A stretch of 64,000 bases of DNA from Lophium mytilinum. Lineage: Eukaryota; Ascomycota; Dothideomycetes; Mytilinidiales; Mytilinidiaceae. A program made the position numbers and the translations under genes. Location: NCBI GenBank assembly GCA_010093605.1, contig MU004182.1, positions 326,557 to 390,556 on the forward strand. Direction: 5' to 3'. Positions 55,238-64,000 of the stretch are shown piece by piece; within the stretch, counting starts at the first letter, position 1, and every line of letters starts with the position of its first letter. Under the pieces are notes generated by a model. That model was not told where the DNA came from and ran no database searches. It worked only from the letters and a program-made list of their open reading frames with translations.

Positions 55238-58200
55238 TCAATCATCCTGCTCCTCGTCCGTGATATAGTCGAACTCTCCCGGGACATCTGCTTCCACTCC
55301 GTCGTCGTCATCCTCGTCCACTGCGTTCAGCACAGCAGCAGCCTCCGCCGCTCCGCTGTTAGTGCTGCCCGTGTTCGAGTCTCGCGTGGCGTACGCATCG
55401 CTGATGCGGTCAGTGAGAGACCGCCCAGGAGCACCTGGCGCTGGGGCCGGCGCCGTCTTCTTGACCTTCAGCTCGAGAAGTGTTTTCGGCTCTGACGATT
55501 GCGTGTCTTCCAGTACTATTACGCCACCGGTTGCCTGTAATGTTGATTAGATTGAATATTGGAAATGAGAGTGACAAACTGACCTTCTTTACGGCAACAT
55601 ATCGCTCTTCGGGGAAGCTGATGTATTTGACCTGTTGCGGCAGGACCCGCGACATGTTCTCCATCTCGTAGCCGACCTTCTCCTTCTCGGCCCGCTTTTT
55701 CAGCGTCTCAGTCGATGGAGTCCCCTCCTTCTCTCCCTCGGACTTGTCTTTCTCATCCTTGCCCTTTGAGGAATCATCGTCAATGTCCATCTTGTCGTCA
55801 TCGGCACTCGAGATCTTGGGCGTCGTGGGTGTCTGGTCGATGTCCATGCTCTCTCGTCGTTGCTGTCGAGCCTTGACTAGTTTCCTACGCTTGGCTTGAG
55901 CAGTCGTCGAGAGAACAGCCGTCTTGACCTTCTCCGGCGCCTCTTCTGCCTTGACTTCCTGCTCTGGTGGGTAGTCGAACATGCTCGGACGCGTGTTACT
56001 GTGGAACTTGAACGACGGGATTTCCAGATCTTGGTCGACGCCAATGATAGCCGTGGGTGTGAAGGCCAGCGATAAGAAGTGCGTCAGCGGGAACCAGTAC
56101 CAGTACTGTGTGAAGACGGCCATGCCAACAATGGCAGTCATGTTCAAATTGCCGGTCTGCGTCTGGAGTCCAATTGTGCAGTTGCGGCCGCCAGCATCGA
56201 TGATGCCGAGGGCTAGAGCGCAGCCAAACTTAGCCATGGCATCCTCGTGGCGGTCGCCAATGATCTTTTGAAGAGTCTTGCGAATGGTAGCTACCTTGGG
56301 GTTCATTGCCTCGTTTTGCTGCACCAAAATCATCGAGAGAGAGATCAAAGCACCCTGTCGAACGAAATCGGTCGAGTCCTTCATCATGGGCTCCAGAAGA
56401 TCGATTGCCTCGTCCAAGCCAGTACCGGCGCAAGCAATACCCAGGGCCATTGTCGCGCCGTACCGGACGTGCGGGTTGTACGACTCAGCAAGCAGCTCCA
56501 CCATGCGAGGCACACTTCCTGGTTTCCTAAACAGGACAAATCCAAGACTCATTACGGCAACTCTCCGGACATCGTCGCTGACGTCGCTCACAGCAACGTG
56601 GAGTAGTCTTCGCACTGCCTTGTTGCTGCTGCTGCCGCAGTAGGCCAATGCGATGGTCATGATTCCTCCGTACCGAAGGGTTGGGTCTGGGTCTTCGAGT
56701 AGGCCGTTGATAAGCTCATCAGCTGCCTCTTGGCGCCCATACATAATGAGTGCCATGCCCAGAGCGAGACCCCGCACAATCTTCTCGTGCTGAGTGTCAT
56801 GGGCATACTGGATCATATCCTCGAGGGCCTTAATGTTCCCGGTACCTAGCATGACCAATCCCATAGACAGCCCCACGGCTTCTCCGTTGATTGCCGAATC
56901 GGTGTACAAGACAGCCTTGAATGCATCGAAAATGTCCTCCGAGCCCGTAGCCATACCCGCAACACCAAGGCCAAGGGCACCGCCGTGCTGGACTACTTCT
57001 TCAGAAGCATTCTGAAATTGTTGTAGAAGATAGTCCAAGACATGCGTGCCGTGATTGCAGTAGATCATACCGAGGGCGTAGAGCGATCCACCCTGGCTGA
57101 AGTGGGAGCCCGGTACGTTGCTCTCTTTGGGTAGGTATGGCTCCAACAACTTCTGTCCTTGTGTGATGTTGCCCCTGTGGATCACTCCGAGGGCGGCTGT
57201 TGCAGTGAACTTTGACCAATTTACCGCTTTACCGAGCCATTCCAAGTTCTCCCTGAAAAAGCTATCATTTGTAGTTCCGGAGTTCATGAAAGCATTTGCG
57301 AAGGTGACTCCAGTGTGGAAAATAGAGTTTCTCGCCTCGAGGCTATCTCGGACCTTGTTCAATATGTTTCGATCAGCGTGATTGTTGCGATAGAGGAACT
57401 CCAGGTTAAGCTCGATGCTTTTAGTACCCCTGAGTATATGCCGAACAGAGGTGAAGGCCTTTTGATCCTCTTCTGAAGCTACGTTCGGCTTCGTTCGAGA
57501 AACTACCGTTGATATTGTCGGGGCTTCATTACTATCGTCTGCGTTTGACAAGAGTCCATCTGTCTCAGCGGCATCCTCTCCGCGAGGCTGTACGGCGCCT
57601 CCGTTGGCTGCAGGCTTTGCGTCTTGCGCCTCCTCATCGTCCTCTTCCGTCTCAGGCAACTCCTCCATGACCTTGTTCAAGAACTCCTGTGTACCATTCT
57701 CGTAGAGGTCGAAAGATATTTGATAGGCGATGGCTAGCGATCGTGCGTCATCCTTCGACACGAGTTGGCGCAACAGGTTGGAGGCCATGGAGTGTTGATT
57801 CAAGTAAACAACACATTTGGCAATCGAGAAGTAGTCCGGGTTGGGGATGTCGTTGAGCAAGTCAAGGATGAGTCGAAGAATCTGCCACTGTTACTACTGC
57901 TGTATGAGGGGATTATTGAGGAGCGCGTACCTCATTCCGAAGTCCTCTTTCTTGAACAACGTTCATGCAAATGTCCAGAACGTACTCCATGAGCTCTTCG
58001 CTCTTCCCTGGAGTGTCACTTTCAGCCTTCTTACCCTTCTTTTCATCTTGGCTTGCGCGGAGGAAAGCTTCGCGAAGGACGTCAAGATTTCGAGCTTCGA
58101 TGGCAATACCAACAACCTGCCGGTATGCACCTACTTCGTAACAGCTCTCGAAGATCCGCCTGATAGTAGCCTGCAGGTTCTTCTGGACGCTTCTCTGTAA

Positions 58201-59067
58201 TGCTAGTGGCGAAGGATGCGCACCAACTACACCCGCATTCCCACCACCTGGAATCGAAGGGTCAAAAGTTGATGAGTCTTGCCTTGATAGGAGAGACTTT
58301 GAAGGTAGGGTTGATTGTGAGAAGGGCGTGGTGGGAGAGGTCATGCTCGCAGATGTGCTGGCTACTCCGTTTGCAGTTGTGAAAGATGTCGTCAACTGAG
58401 GCGGCGGCTGGTTGGCAGTACTCGCCGGTTTGGGGGGGTTGTGCATGGCCGACAAAGCGATGTAAGTGTCCAGACATTTAGCTATTAAGAGTATTATGTT
58501 AGTGTATGTTGCGGGGCTGCGAAGGGGCTTGCGGAGTTTAGGGTGCTCTCGGGAATGCTGGACCCAGGGCGTGTTGAGATCCATAGAAAGCGGGTCGAAC
58601 ATTTATGACTTACCGAGTATAGTCTCTTCAAACTCTCCGGCATGATGTATGTCGAACAGTTTGCCGGCACCCAGCGCAAAAACCATGCTCTCGTCGTACT
58701 CCTGTAGCTGATAGTAGACCTTGGCGGCGACCAGAGCCGCGAGCTCTCGTTCAGCGAAAGATTCGTCTTCGTAGAGCGCCTCACTGCCATGATGATTAGT
58801 ATGTACGTATAGATGATGGTATTGAGCGTAGTATGACGACCATGTCGAGGCTGATCGCTTCGAGGGCGAAGCAACCGTCGGACAACGGCCGGTCTTACAC
58901 AGGAAATAGTGTCTGGTTGTGACTCACATCTGGCTCACAGATCCTGCGACTTCTGGCCATAATAGGTCGATGTCCTTATTCAAGCGCTGCAGGGCGAACG
59001 ACCGGAGGGCTGGATCGGGTTCTGACAAGAAGCCAACGACGCCGGCGGCAGATGTAAGGCCGACCAT
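55238..59067 (-). CDS. RPN2: 26S proteasome regulatory subunit RPN2 (PSMD1)
   Basis: Non-ATPase scaffold subunit of the 19S base that contacts Rpn10, Rpn13 and ATPases. Five exons: 59067-58928, 58783-58614, 58481-57931, 57881-55584, 55534-55238; total 1,151 aa in frame, slightly longer than yeast Rpn2. The N-terminus MVGLTSAAGVVGFLSEPDPA is typical. The central toroid shows proteasome/cyclosome repeats, e.g. GGALGLGVAGMATGSEDIFD, GLALGMALIMYGRQEAADEL, VAVMSLGFVLFRKPGSV and GATMALGIACAGTG. A Lys/Glu-rich insert with a KRRK segment (about 900-990) precedes the final beta domain, and the acidic tail (DEDDDDGVEA ... DEEQDD) is the region where Rpn13 binds in other species. The gene lies head-to-tail with COX10. 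Confidence 0.95.
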
Positions 59068-60021
59068 GGCAGCGAAGGTTTCCGGGTAGGCGTGGTTGCA
59101 ACTGTAGTGCGCGCGGTGGTGCGATGGGGATGGAAAAGGAGCAGCGGATGGTGATGGAAGCCGATGGAGCTGTTGCTCGTAACGTGGCGCCTGACGGCGG
59201 ACTGCTTGCTATCGGCGGCGGTGCGAACGGTGGGTTGACGGTCGGTGGAGGAGAAAGGCTGTGGGCGACCGAGTGAAGGAGAGTCGAGAAGAAGCAGAAG
59301 GAGATGGCGATGGAGATGGCGCAGGCCGGTGGTTGTGTTTTGGGGGGTTGTCAACGCGATGAGCTCGTCAGTGCTAGCTGTGGACCCGTGCGATCAGGCA
59401 CCTAGCGCCGACGTCAGTCCGGCGAGGCGCGTACAGGTGATTGGAGAAGCGATTTTCTTCACTACAAACGAGTACCATCAGCTACCTTACCCCCTACCAC
59501 CGAACCAGAACATTGGTAAGTACAGAGGTCCAACTCTGTCGCTTCCTAAAAGGCAGTTCAAGACACAGCGCGCCTACTTAACCCTTCCAACAAGCTGCCA
59601 ACACGATGTTAGCATTGTGTGAACATTCCCGAATGGTGTAGAGTTGATTTAGGAAGTAACACGCTGGGTCCACGATAGTTACGGCCATAGGAGGCGCGGT
59701 AAGGTAATTCACCTTTAAGAAGCATTTGGGTCGCACAGGGAGGGCAGTGTGTCTTGTGCACGCCTAATCATTTCAAGCTCTCTTCTCCAAATAGAAGGAT
59801 TAGGAGCATCGGTCCGCCAGATCACGTTCACTACAACAAGCAAAGATTATGATGAAGTCTAAATTAGTGCCGCAAAGACACCAGGAACAAGGGTATCGCT
59901 TCGGACATTCCAGTCCTCCTAAAGAACAAAACGCCGTCTTATGTTGGACTGTCCAACATCTTATGCTCCCTTTTCAGCGCCGGCAGCCCGCCTCGATAGT
60001 ATACAAAGAACAACTAGGATT
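59068..60021. other. Intergenic, no gene seen
   Basis: About 950 bp between RPN2 (start at 59067) and the capping triphosphatase (stop at 60022), both on the minus strand. Plus-strand frames here (59245-59622, 59849-60100) have no domain. Confidence 0.5.
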
Positions 60022-61164
60022 TCAGATGGCGCGCGACAAGACGCGCAGGTTATTCACCAGCGTTCCCACTACCTCCTCGTATAGATTGGGGAGCCCTTGA
60101 TTAATTTTGTCCGCCTCGCGCACCAACTTGTCCCCGTATAGCTCCAGTTCCAGCTCATGGTTCTTGACACCTGATTCATTGATCACTTGAGTGAGATCAA
60201 TCTGGTATGTCTTCTGGTGGGTGTATGACATGCGATCCTTCTTCCGTTCTTGAGGAAGACCAGTCTCTGCAGCAGGTTGAAGGTCGTTGACCGCGCGAGG
60301 ATAGTTGATTTCGAGGTTTATGCTGACCCGGTAGTCCCATTCCGTCTTCGGAGAGCTGATATGGAGGTTGGCGATTCGGTGCTTGATGATCTTCCCCAAG
60401 TCTCGTCCGGTCTTCATATCCATACTGACACGAACTCGTTTTCGAAGGAATGTTTGAAGGAGAGCTCTGGTGGCCGGGGAAAGCAGCTCGAAACCGGGGT
60501 GATTGAGCTCGAAGAATTTGTCGACTTCCTTGACGTGCTTGTAGTCTAATGGCGCACGAGCTCGAGTGCGGTCTCCTTTTGCGTCCGTTACGCACCCATT
60601 GAGAAACTTGTTCATCTTTTGGTGTTGACCCTCTGACATGGTACTGACAAACTTGATGCTGTCGCCCAAATCCATTTCATCCACCACGCATTCAGTCTGG
60701 TGTACCCCAGTGAAACGCTCTCCAGTGCGCTTGTCTTGCATTTGGCCCCATTTGGCCTCGATCTCGAGCTGGGTGTCTGCCGACTCTGCCAGAGCCTTCC
60801 TTACGACCGAGTTTACTATTACGTTTTGCCAGATGAAGTCACACACACTGCGCGCGATCTCATCGTATGGGGCCCTGTTTGTGATCGAAGGCTCGAGGGT
60901 AGATTCAGACGCGTCGTTGCTCTCGATGGAAACCGGGACCGGGGCTTGGACTGGCGGCGCATTTGCTTGCGCATCTCCTTCGCGGATAGCCCAGATCGGT
61001 ATGGGATCGTGTCGTTTGCGGCGCGGTCGTTTGGCCGTTTGCTTCAAAGGCGATGCTGGAGGAGGCGTGCGCTTGCGTTTTCGAGGGGCATCGGTGGAAA
61101 CTGCGTTTGAGGGCGTAGAGACGCGAGAGGGAGGCGTCGGGTTTATGAGCGACCTGATGTCCAT
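60022..61164 (-). CDS. mRNA 5'-triphosphatase (capping enzyme beta subunit, Cet1/Ctl1 family)
   Basis: Metal-dependent RNA triphosphatase that removes the gamma-phosphate of nascent pre-mRNA in the first capping step. Single exon, 380 aa. The N-terminus (about 1-60) is basic and disordered with RKRKRTPPP and KRPRRKR, a likely nuclear signal. The triphosphate tunnel fold follows: motif A LEIEAKWGQM (about 130), strands with RVRVSMDMKTGRDLGKIIKHRI, YRVSINLEI and NHELELELYG, where Glu pairs bind the metal as in Cet1. A guanylyltransferase partner gene is not in the window. Confidence 0.92.
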   Translation of the reverse strand: MDIRSLINPTPPSRVSTPSNAVSTDAPRKRKRTPPPASPLKQTAKRPRRKRHDPIPIWAIREGDAQANAPPVQAPVPVSIESNDASESTLEPSITNRAPYDEIARSVCDFIWQNVIVNSVVRKALAESADTQLEIEAKWGQMQDKRTGERFTGVHQTECVVDEMDLGDSIKFVSTMSEGQHQKMNKFLNGCVTDAKGDRTRARAPLDYKHVKEVDKFFELNHPGFELLSPATRALLQTFLRKRVRVSMDMKTGRDLGKIIKHRIANLHISSPKTEWDYRVSINLEINYPRAVNDLQPAAETGLPQERKKDRMSYTHQKTYQIDLTQVINESGVKNHELELELYGDKLVREADKINQGLPNLYEEVVGTLVNNLRVLSRAI

Positions 61165-61828
61165 AGTGTGTGGTGTGCTGTGTTGCGAAGCTGTCCTGTT
61201 TCAAAAGAAGCCTGGTGAACCGAAGGTGAACCTGTCACGTGCTCTCTTTATTCCGTTTGCGCCGAGGCGGATCATGATTTGCTAGGCCCAGACTCGGAGC
61301 TTCACTCATCAATAGGCATGTATCTTAAGGTCTGCGATTCACATGGTCTAGATTTCGAGCTATTCGTGAATCTTTACTTTGACTGCTATGCGATTGCTGC
61401 TATTTAACGATGTGACAGAATTCGGGTCACTGAGTCCAGTCTCTTCAGTTGGACTTCACCGCCTTGTGAAAGAGACCGATCAAGTAAGTTCTTTGGAGGG
61501 AACAAATAGTATGAGTTTCGGCTCTATGTTGCAGAAAGCTCGGTTGAGAAGACCGCATCGATGAGACCCGGTTTGAGCAGGTGCTGGTTGCACGCAGATG
61601 ATCAACATGGAAATATCTAGATATATCGAGCTGAATTCGAATGATGTATGTATTCGTGTAATGTAGAACTCCAGAGAAAGTAATCCTCCCAAACGCCTAC
61701 CATGACCTCGTGAGCGCATCCATAGCAACATGACTACGCGTTCTCGTCGCGGATTCATCTCCTGCTCGCACCGTGTCGGCCCCGGTATTCCCCAAAGGAC
61801 GTGCTGCCCGAACGACACACTCGGTGGC
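61165..61828. other. Intergenic, no gene seen
   Basis: About 660 bp upstream of the triphosphatase gene. A minus-strand frame at 61480-61875 overlaps the small ORF below in another frame and has no domain. Confidence 0.5.
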
Positions 61829-61993
61829 TCAGCGCTTCCGCTCGAAGTATGAAGTTGACGCCATGACGGCGACACTCTGGTCCATGACCCACTCGCCGGC
61901 CCAGAGGTAGTTGTCGATCCACTTTTTGATGCTGGGTGATTCAGCTATAGTCTCTGATTTAATGCTAGGGCTGGGTCCCAGGATGTGGGACAT
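61829..61993 (-). CDS. Possible small protein (54 aa)
   Basis: A short ATG-to-TGA frame: it opens MSHILGPSPSIKSETI, continues ESPSIKKWIDNYLWAGEWVM and ends SVAVMASTSYFERKR. It has balanced composition, three Trp within 14 residues, no membrane helix, and an amphipathic-looking middle. I do not recognise it. It may be a real small protein, the last exon of a longer gene, or chance; nothing around it gives a ready upstream exon. Included because coding-like composition stands out from the flanks. Confidence 0.35.
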   Translation of the reverse strand: MSHILGPSPSIKSETIAESPSIKKWIDNYLWAGEWVMDQSVAVMASTSYFERKR

Positions 61994-62752
61994 GTTAGCC
62001 AGGATTCATTTTGCGGTATTTCGACGGCGCAACGTAAACATATAACGCAGGTGTGGGCTCAACGTGGGGGAGGAGACTGCGTACGTTAGGCCGGTGGAGC
62101 GCTTCACTCCGGCGAGGAAGGCGGAGACTGAGGAACCATTAGCTTGGCTGAAGACACGGCAGCAGGGCTGAGGAAGCGCACTCATTATAGCGTCAAAGGC
62201 ATAGTGGGTGAGGCGGCCGAGCTGTGGAAATTAGTCGTTGGCGCCAACGATCTCCGGGGAGTAGTTACTGTACGCACAACCATGATGGGCGAGTTGGAGG
62301 AGCGGAGGAGCGGAGGAGGCTGAAGGCGTGTAGGACTGACGCTTGTGGAGTGCGAGGGGGGCGAGGAAGCTGGCGGCGAAGTGTCGAGATGGGCGCAAAT
62401 CGGTGGTTGGAGGAGGCTGAGGAGGTTGCCGGCCGTGGAGTCGATGCAGATGGTCCCACGCGGCGGTCTGGCAGGTCACGTGCGAACGATCAAAAGAACA
62501 GTGCAAGGCTGACAAAGAGCGAAATTTTTGCTTATCGCGGCTGGATCGGGGATAGTGTCCGACGTCGAGCCTGTGAGCCCGGCGGCCGCTTTTCAGCCCT
62601 GGTGTTGGTGGGGTGTCACAGTGTTGAGGAGCTTTTTCCCACCACCAGATCGGCAGACCACGCCTCGAGACGTCAACACACACGGCCTAGAGGTGCAGAT
62701 TTGCTTCTTTGCTGCTTGCTTCTCCGACCCCGTCTTTCTCTCCACGGCGCTG

Positions 62753-62759
62753 TATATAA
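62753..62759 (+). promoter_or_regulatory. TATA box of pyruvate kinase
   Basis: TATATAA followed by a CT-rich initiator stretch (CGTCCTCTCTCCTCGCTCCT), about 270 bp before the ATG. Such a TATA plus CT block is usual for strongly expressed glycolytic genes in filamentous fungi. Confidence 0.55.
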
Positions 62760-62853
62760 CCCGCGCGTCCTCTCTCCTCGCTCCTCAACTTTCCCGTCGC
62801 AAGTCAACACAAAACACCCCTCCACCGGCCCCACGTCGCCGTTCGCTGCAAAG

Positions 62854-62960
62854 GTAACCCGTCCCACTCTTCGCTGTCCGAACTGCACCCCGGCCCCAGC
62901 CCAATCATCCATCCATGCTCCAGACATTCATGCAGTCCGCTGATCTGAAGTCACCCACAG
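62854..62960 (+). other. Probable 5'-UTR intron of pyruvate kinase
   Basis: Donor AAG|GTAACC at 62854 and acceptor CCCACAG ending at 62960, with GCTGAT/CTGAA branch-like sequences just before the acceptor. Within the leader from the TATA box to the start codon, the only ATG triplets I see fall inside this 107-bp stretch, so splicing would leave an ATG-free leader. Confidence 0.45.
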
Positions 62961-63023
62961 CTCTGAATAACCTCCTTTGCTCTCTCCCACTCCGCACTAC
63001 TTCCCCGACTACACTTGCCAAAC

Positions 63024-64000
63024 ATGGCCAACGCGCTCGACCACCTGAACGCTGGCAGGACGCGCATTGAGTGGCTGTCGCAGCTCAACACCGAGTACCA
63101 CCCCGCTAAGGAATATCGTCGCACCTCAATCATCGGCACAATTGGTCAGTCACGCCTGGAAACAGCTCGAGACAGCTCCAAATCACGCTGGCGACTCAGC
63201 TGACTCTATCTAGGCCCCAAGACCAACTCCGCCGAGAAGATCAACGCTCTCCGCAAAGGTTCGTGCCTGCTTCAAACGGCTGGATCTGGCTCTGCTGACT
63301 TGAACAGTTGGCCTCAATGTTGTTCGCATGAACTTCTCGCACGGTACATATGAAGTAAGTCTGAAGCTGCCGTCTTTCAATTGAACACCTGTTGACCACT
63401 TATGCAGTACCACCAGTCCGTCATCGACAATGCGCGCAAGGCCGAAAAGGATATGCCTGGCAGACCTCTGGCCATTGCCCTCGACACCGTTCGTTCCCTC
63501 CCCGTTATTCACCTGCTATCACAACTCATAAATGAATAGAAAGGACCGGAAATTCGGACGGGTAACACCGTTGGTGACGCGGATCTACCGATCAGCGCTG
63601 GTGACCTCTTGAACATCACCACTGATGAAGAGTACGCCACCAAGAGCGACAACAAGAACATGTAAGTTGCACTCGGTCCCAGGAAGCTTTAGAGGAGTCT
63701 GCTGATACAATTGCCCAATCAGGTACGTCGACTATAAGAACATCACCAAAGTCATCGAGGCCGGCCGCACCATCTACGTCGACGACGGCGTCCTTTCCTT
63801 CGAAGTCATCGAGGTCACCGACGAAAAGACCCTGAAGTGTAGGTGCGTGAACAACGGCAAGATCTCATCCAAGAAAGGAGTCAATCTGCCCAAGACGGAT
63901 GTCGACCTCCCACCTCTGTCCGAGAAGGACAAGGCCGATCTCCGCTTTGGTGTTAAGAACAACGTTGATATGGTCTTCGCTTCCTTCATCCGTAAGGGCT
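63024..64000 (+). CDS. Pyruvate kinase (5' part, cut by the window edge)
   Basis: Glycolytic enzyme converting phosphoenolpyruvate and ADP to pyruvate and ATP in the cytosol. Six exons are seen so far: 63024-63144, 63214-63258, 63308-63354, 63408-63488, 63540-63661, 63723 onward. The start [20 protein letters not shown] is followed by [33 protein letters not shown] (the RMNFSHG nucleotide-binding segment), [12 protein letters not shown] (active-site loop of domain A) and the B-domain lid ([11 protein letters not shown]). [10 protein letters not shown] marks re-entry to domain A at the right edge. Dense small introns in the first 300 bp are normal for fungal pyruvate kinase genes. The C-terminal half lies beyond position 64000. 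Confidence 0.95.

Larger units (their letters stand above)
61994..63023. other. Promoter and 5' leader region of pyruvate kinase
   Basis: About 1 kb without a supported gene. Open frames at 62224-62943 and on the opposite strand lack domains. The right half is increasingly pyrimidine-rich toward the TATA box and the leader described separately. Confidence 0.5.

Noticed and set aside
62224-62943. Plus-strand open frame of 239 codons upstream of pyruvate kinase
   Set aside because: Non-ATG start, biased low-complexity sequence, overlaps the TATA box and leader of pyruvate kinase, and is mirrored by frames on the other strand.

Overview
The window is nuclear DNA of a filamentous ascomycete (Pezizomycotina; Dothideomycetes is my best guess, not proven). 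The grounds are genes split by introns of about 48-125 bp with GTAAGT-like donors, fungal-specific families (PIG-S, Cet1-type capping triphosphatase, ADP1-like ABCG, DUF2264, rhodopsin-domain 7-TM protein, bacteriorhodopsin-type opsin), and gene-rich DNA of balanced composition cut by TA-dominated blocks that look like repeat-induced point mutation (RIP).

Layout. 1-5.8 kb: AT-rich block with a broken Ty1/copia LTR element on the minus strand that runs off the left edge, its 5' LTR, and a short inverted-repeat element. 5.8-17.5 kb: protein kinase-like gene (-), disordered basic protein (-), membrane-anchored pseudo-aspartic protease (-), GPI transamidase subunit PIG-S (+), rhodopsin-domain 7-TM protein (+). 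17.6-20.2 kb: second AT-rich block with two more LTR copies, one of them almost free of RIP-type change. 21-33 kb: coiled-coil protein (-), DNA polymerase kappa (+), a large ABCC transporter (-), a ZIP zinc transporter (-). 35-39 kb: light-driven proton pump opsin (+), a secreted protein with a duplicated six-cysteine module (+), a three-RPEL protein (+). 39.8-50 kb: 14-TM MFS transporter (-), class I/II aminotransferase (-), ADP1-like ABCG transporter (+), DUF2264 protein (-). 50.5-53 kb: sugar transporter pseudogene with three in-frame stops (+). 53-64 kb: housekeeping genes COX10 (-), proteasome RPN2 (-), mRNA 5'-triphosphatase (-), a possible 54-residue ORF (-) and the 5' part of pyruvate kinase (+), cut by the right edge.

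The genes do not form an obvious biosynthetic cluster. They are a mix of core functions (translesion synthesis, GPI anchoring, heme O synthesis, proteasome, mRNA capping, glycolysis) and membrane transport or sensing. The least explained items are the duplicated cysteine-module secreted protein, the two lineage-type disordered proteins, the 54-residue ORF, and the contrast in mutation load between LTR copies. Exon borders come from reading splice signals by eye; where I give exon lists, the summed lengths keep frame.
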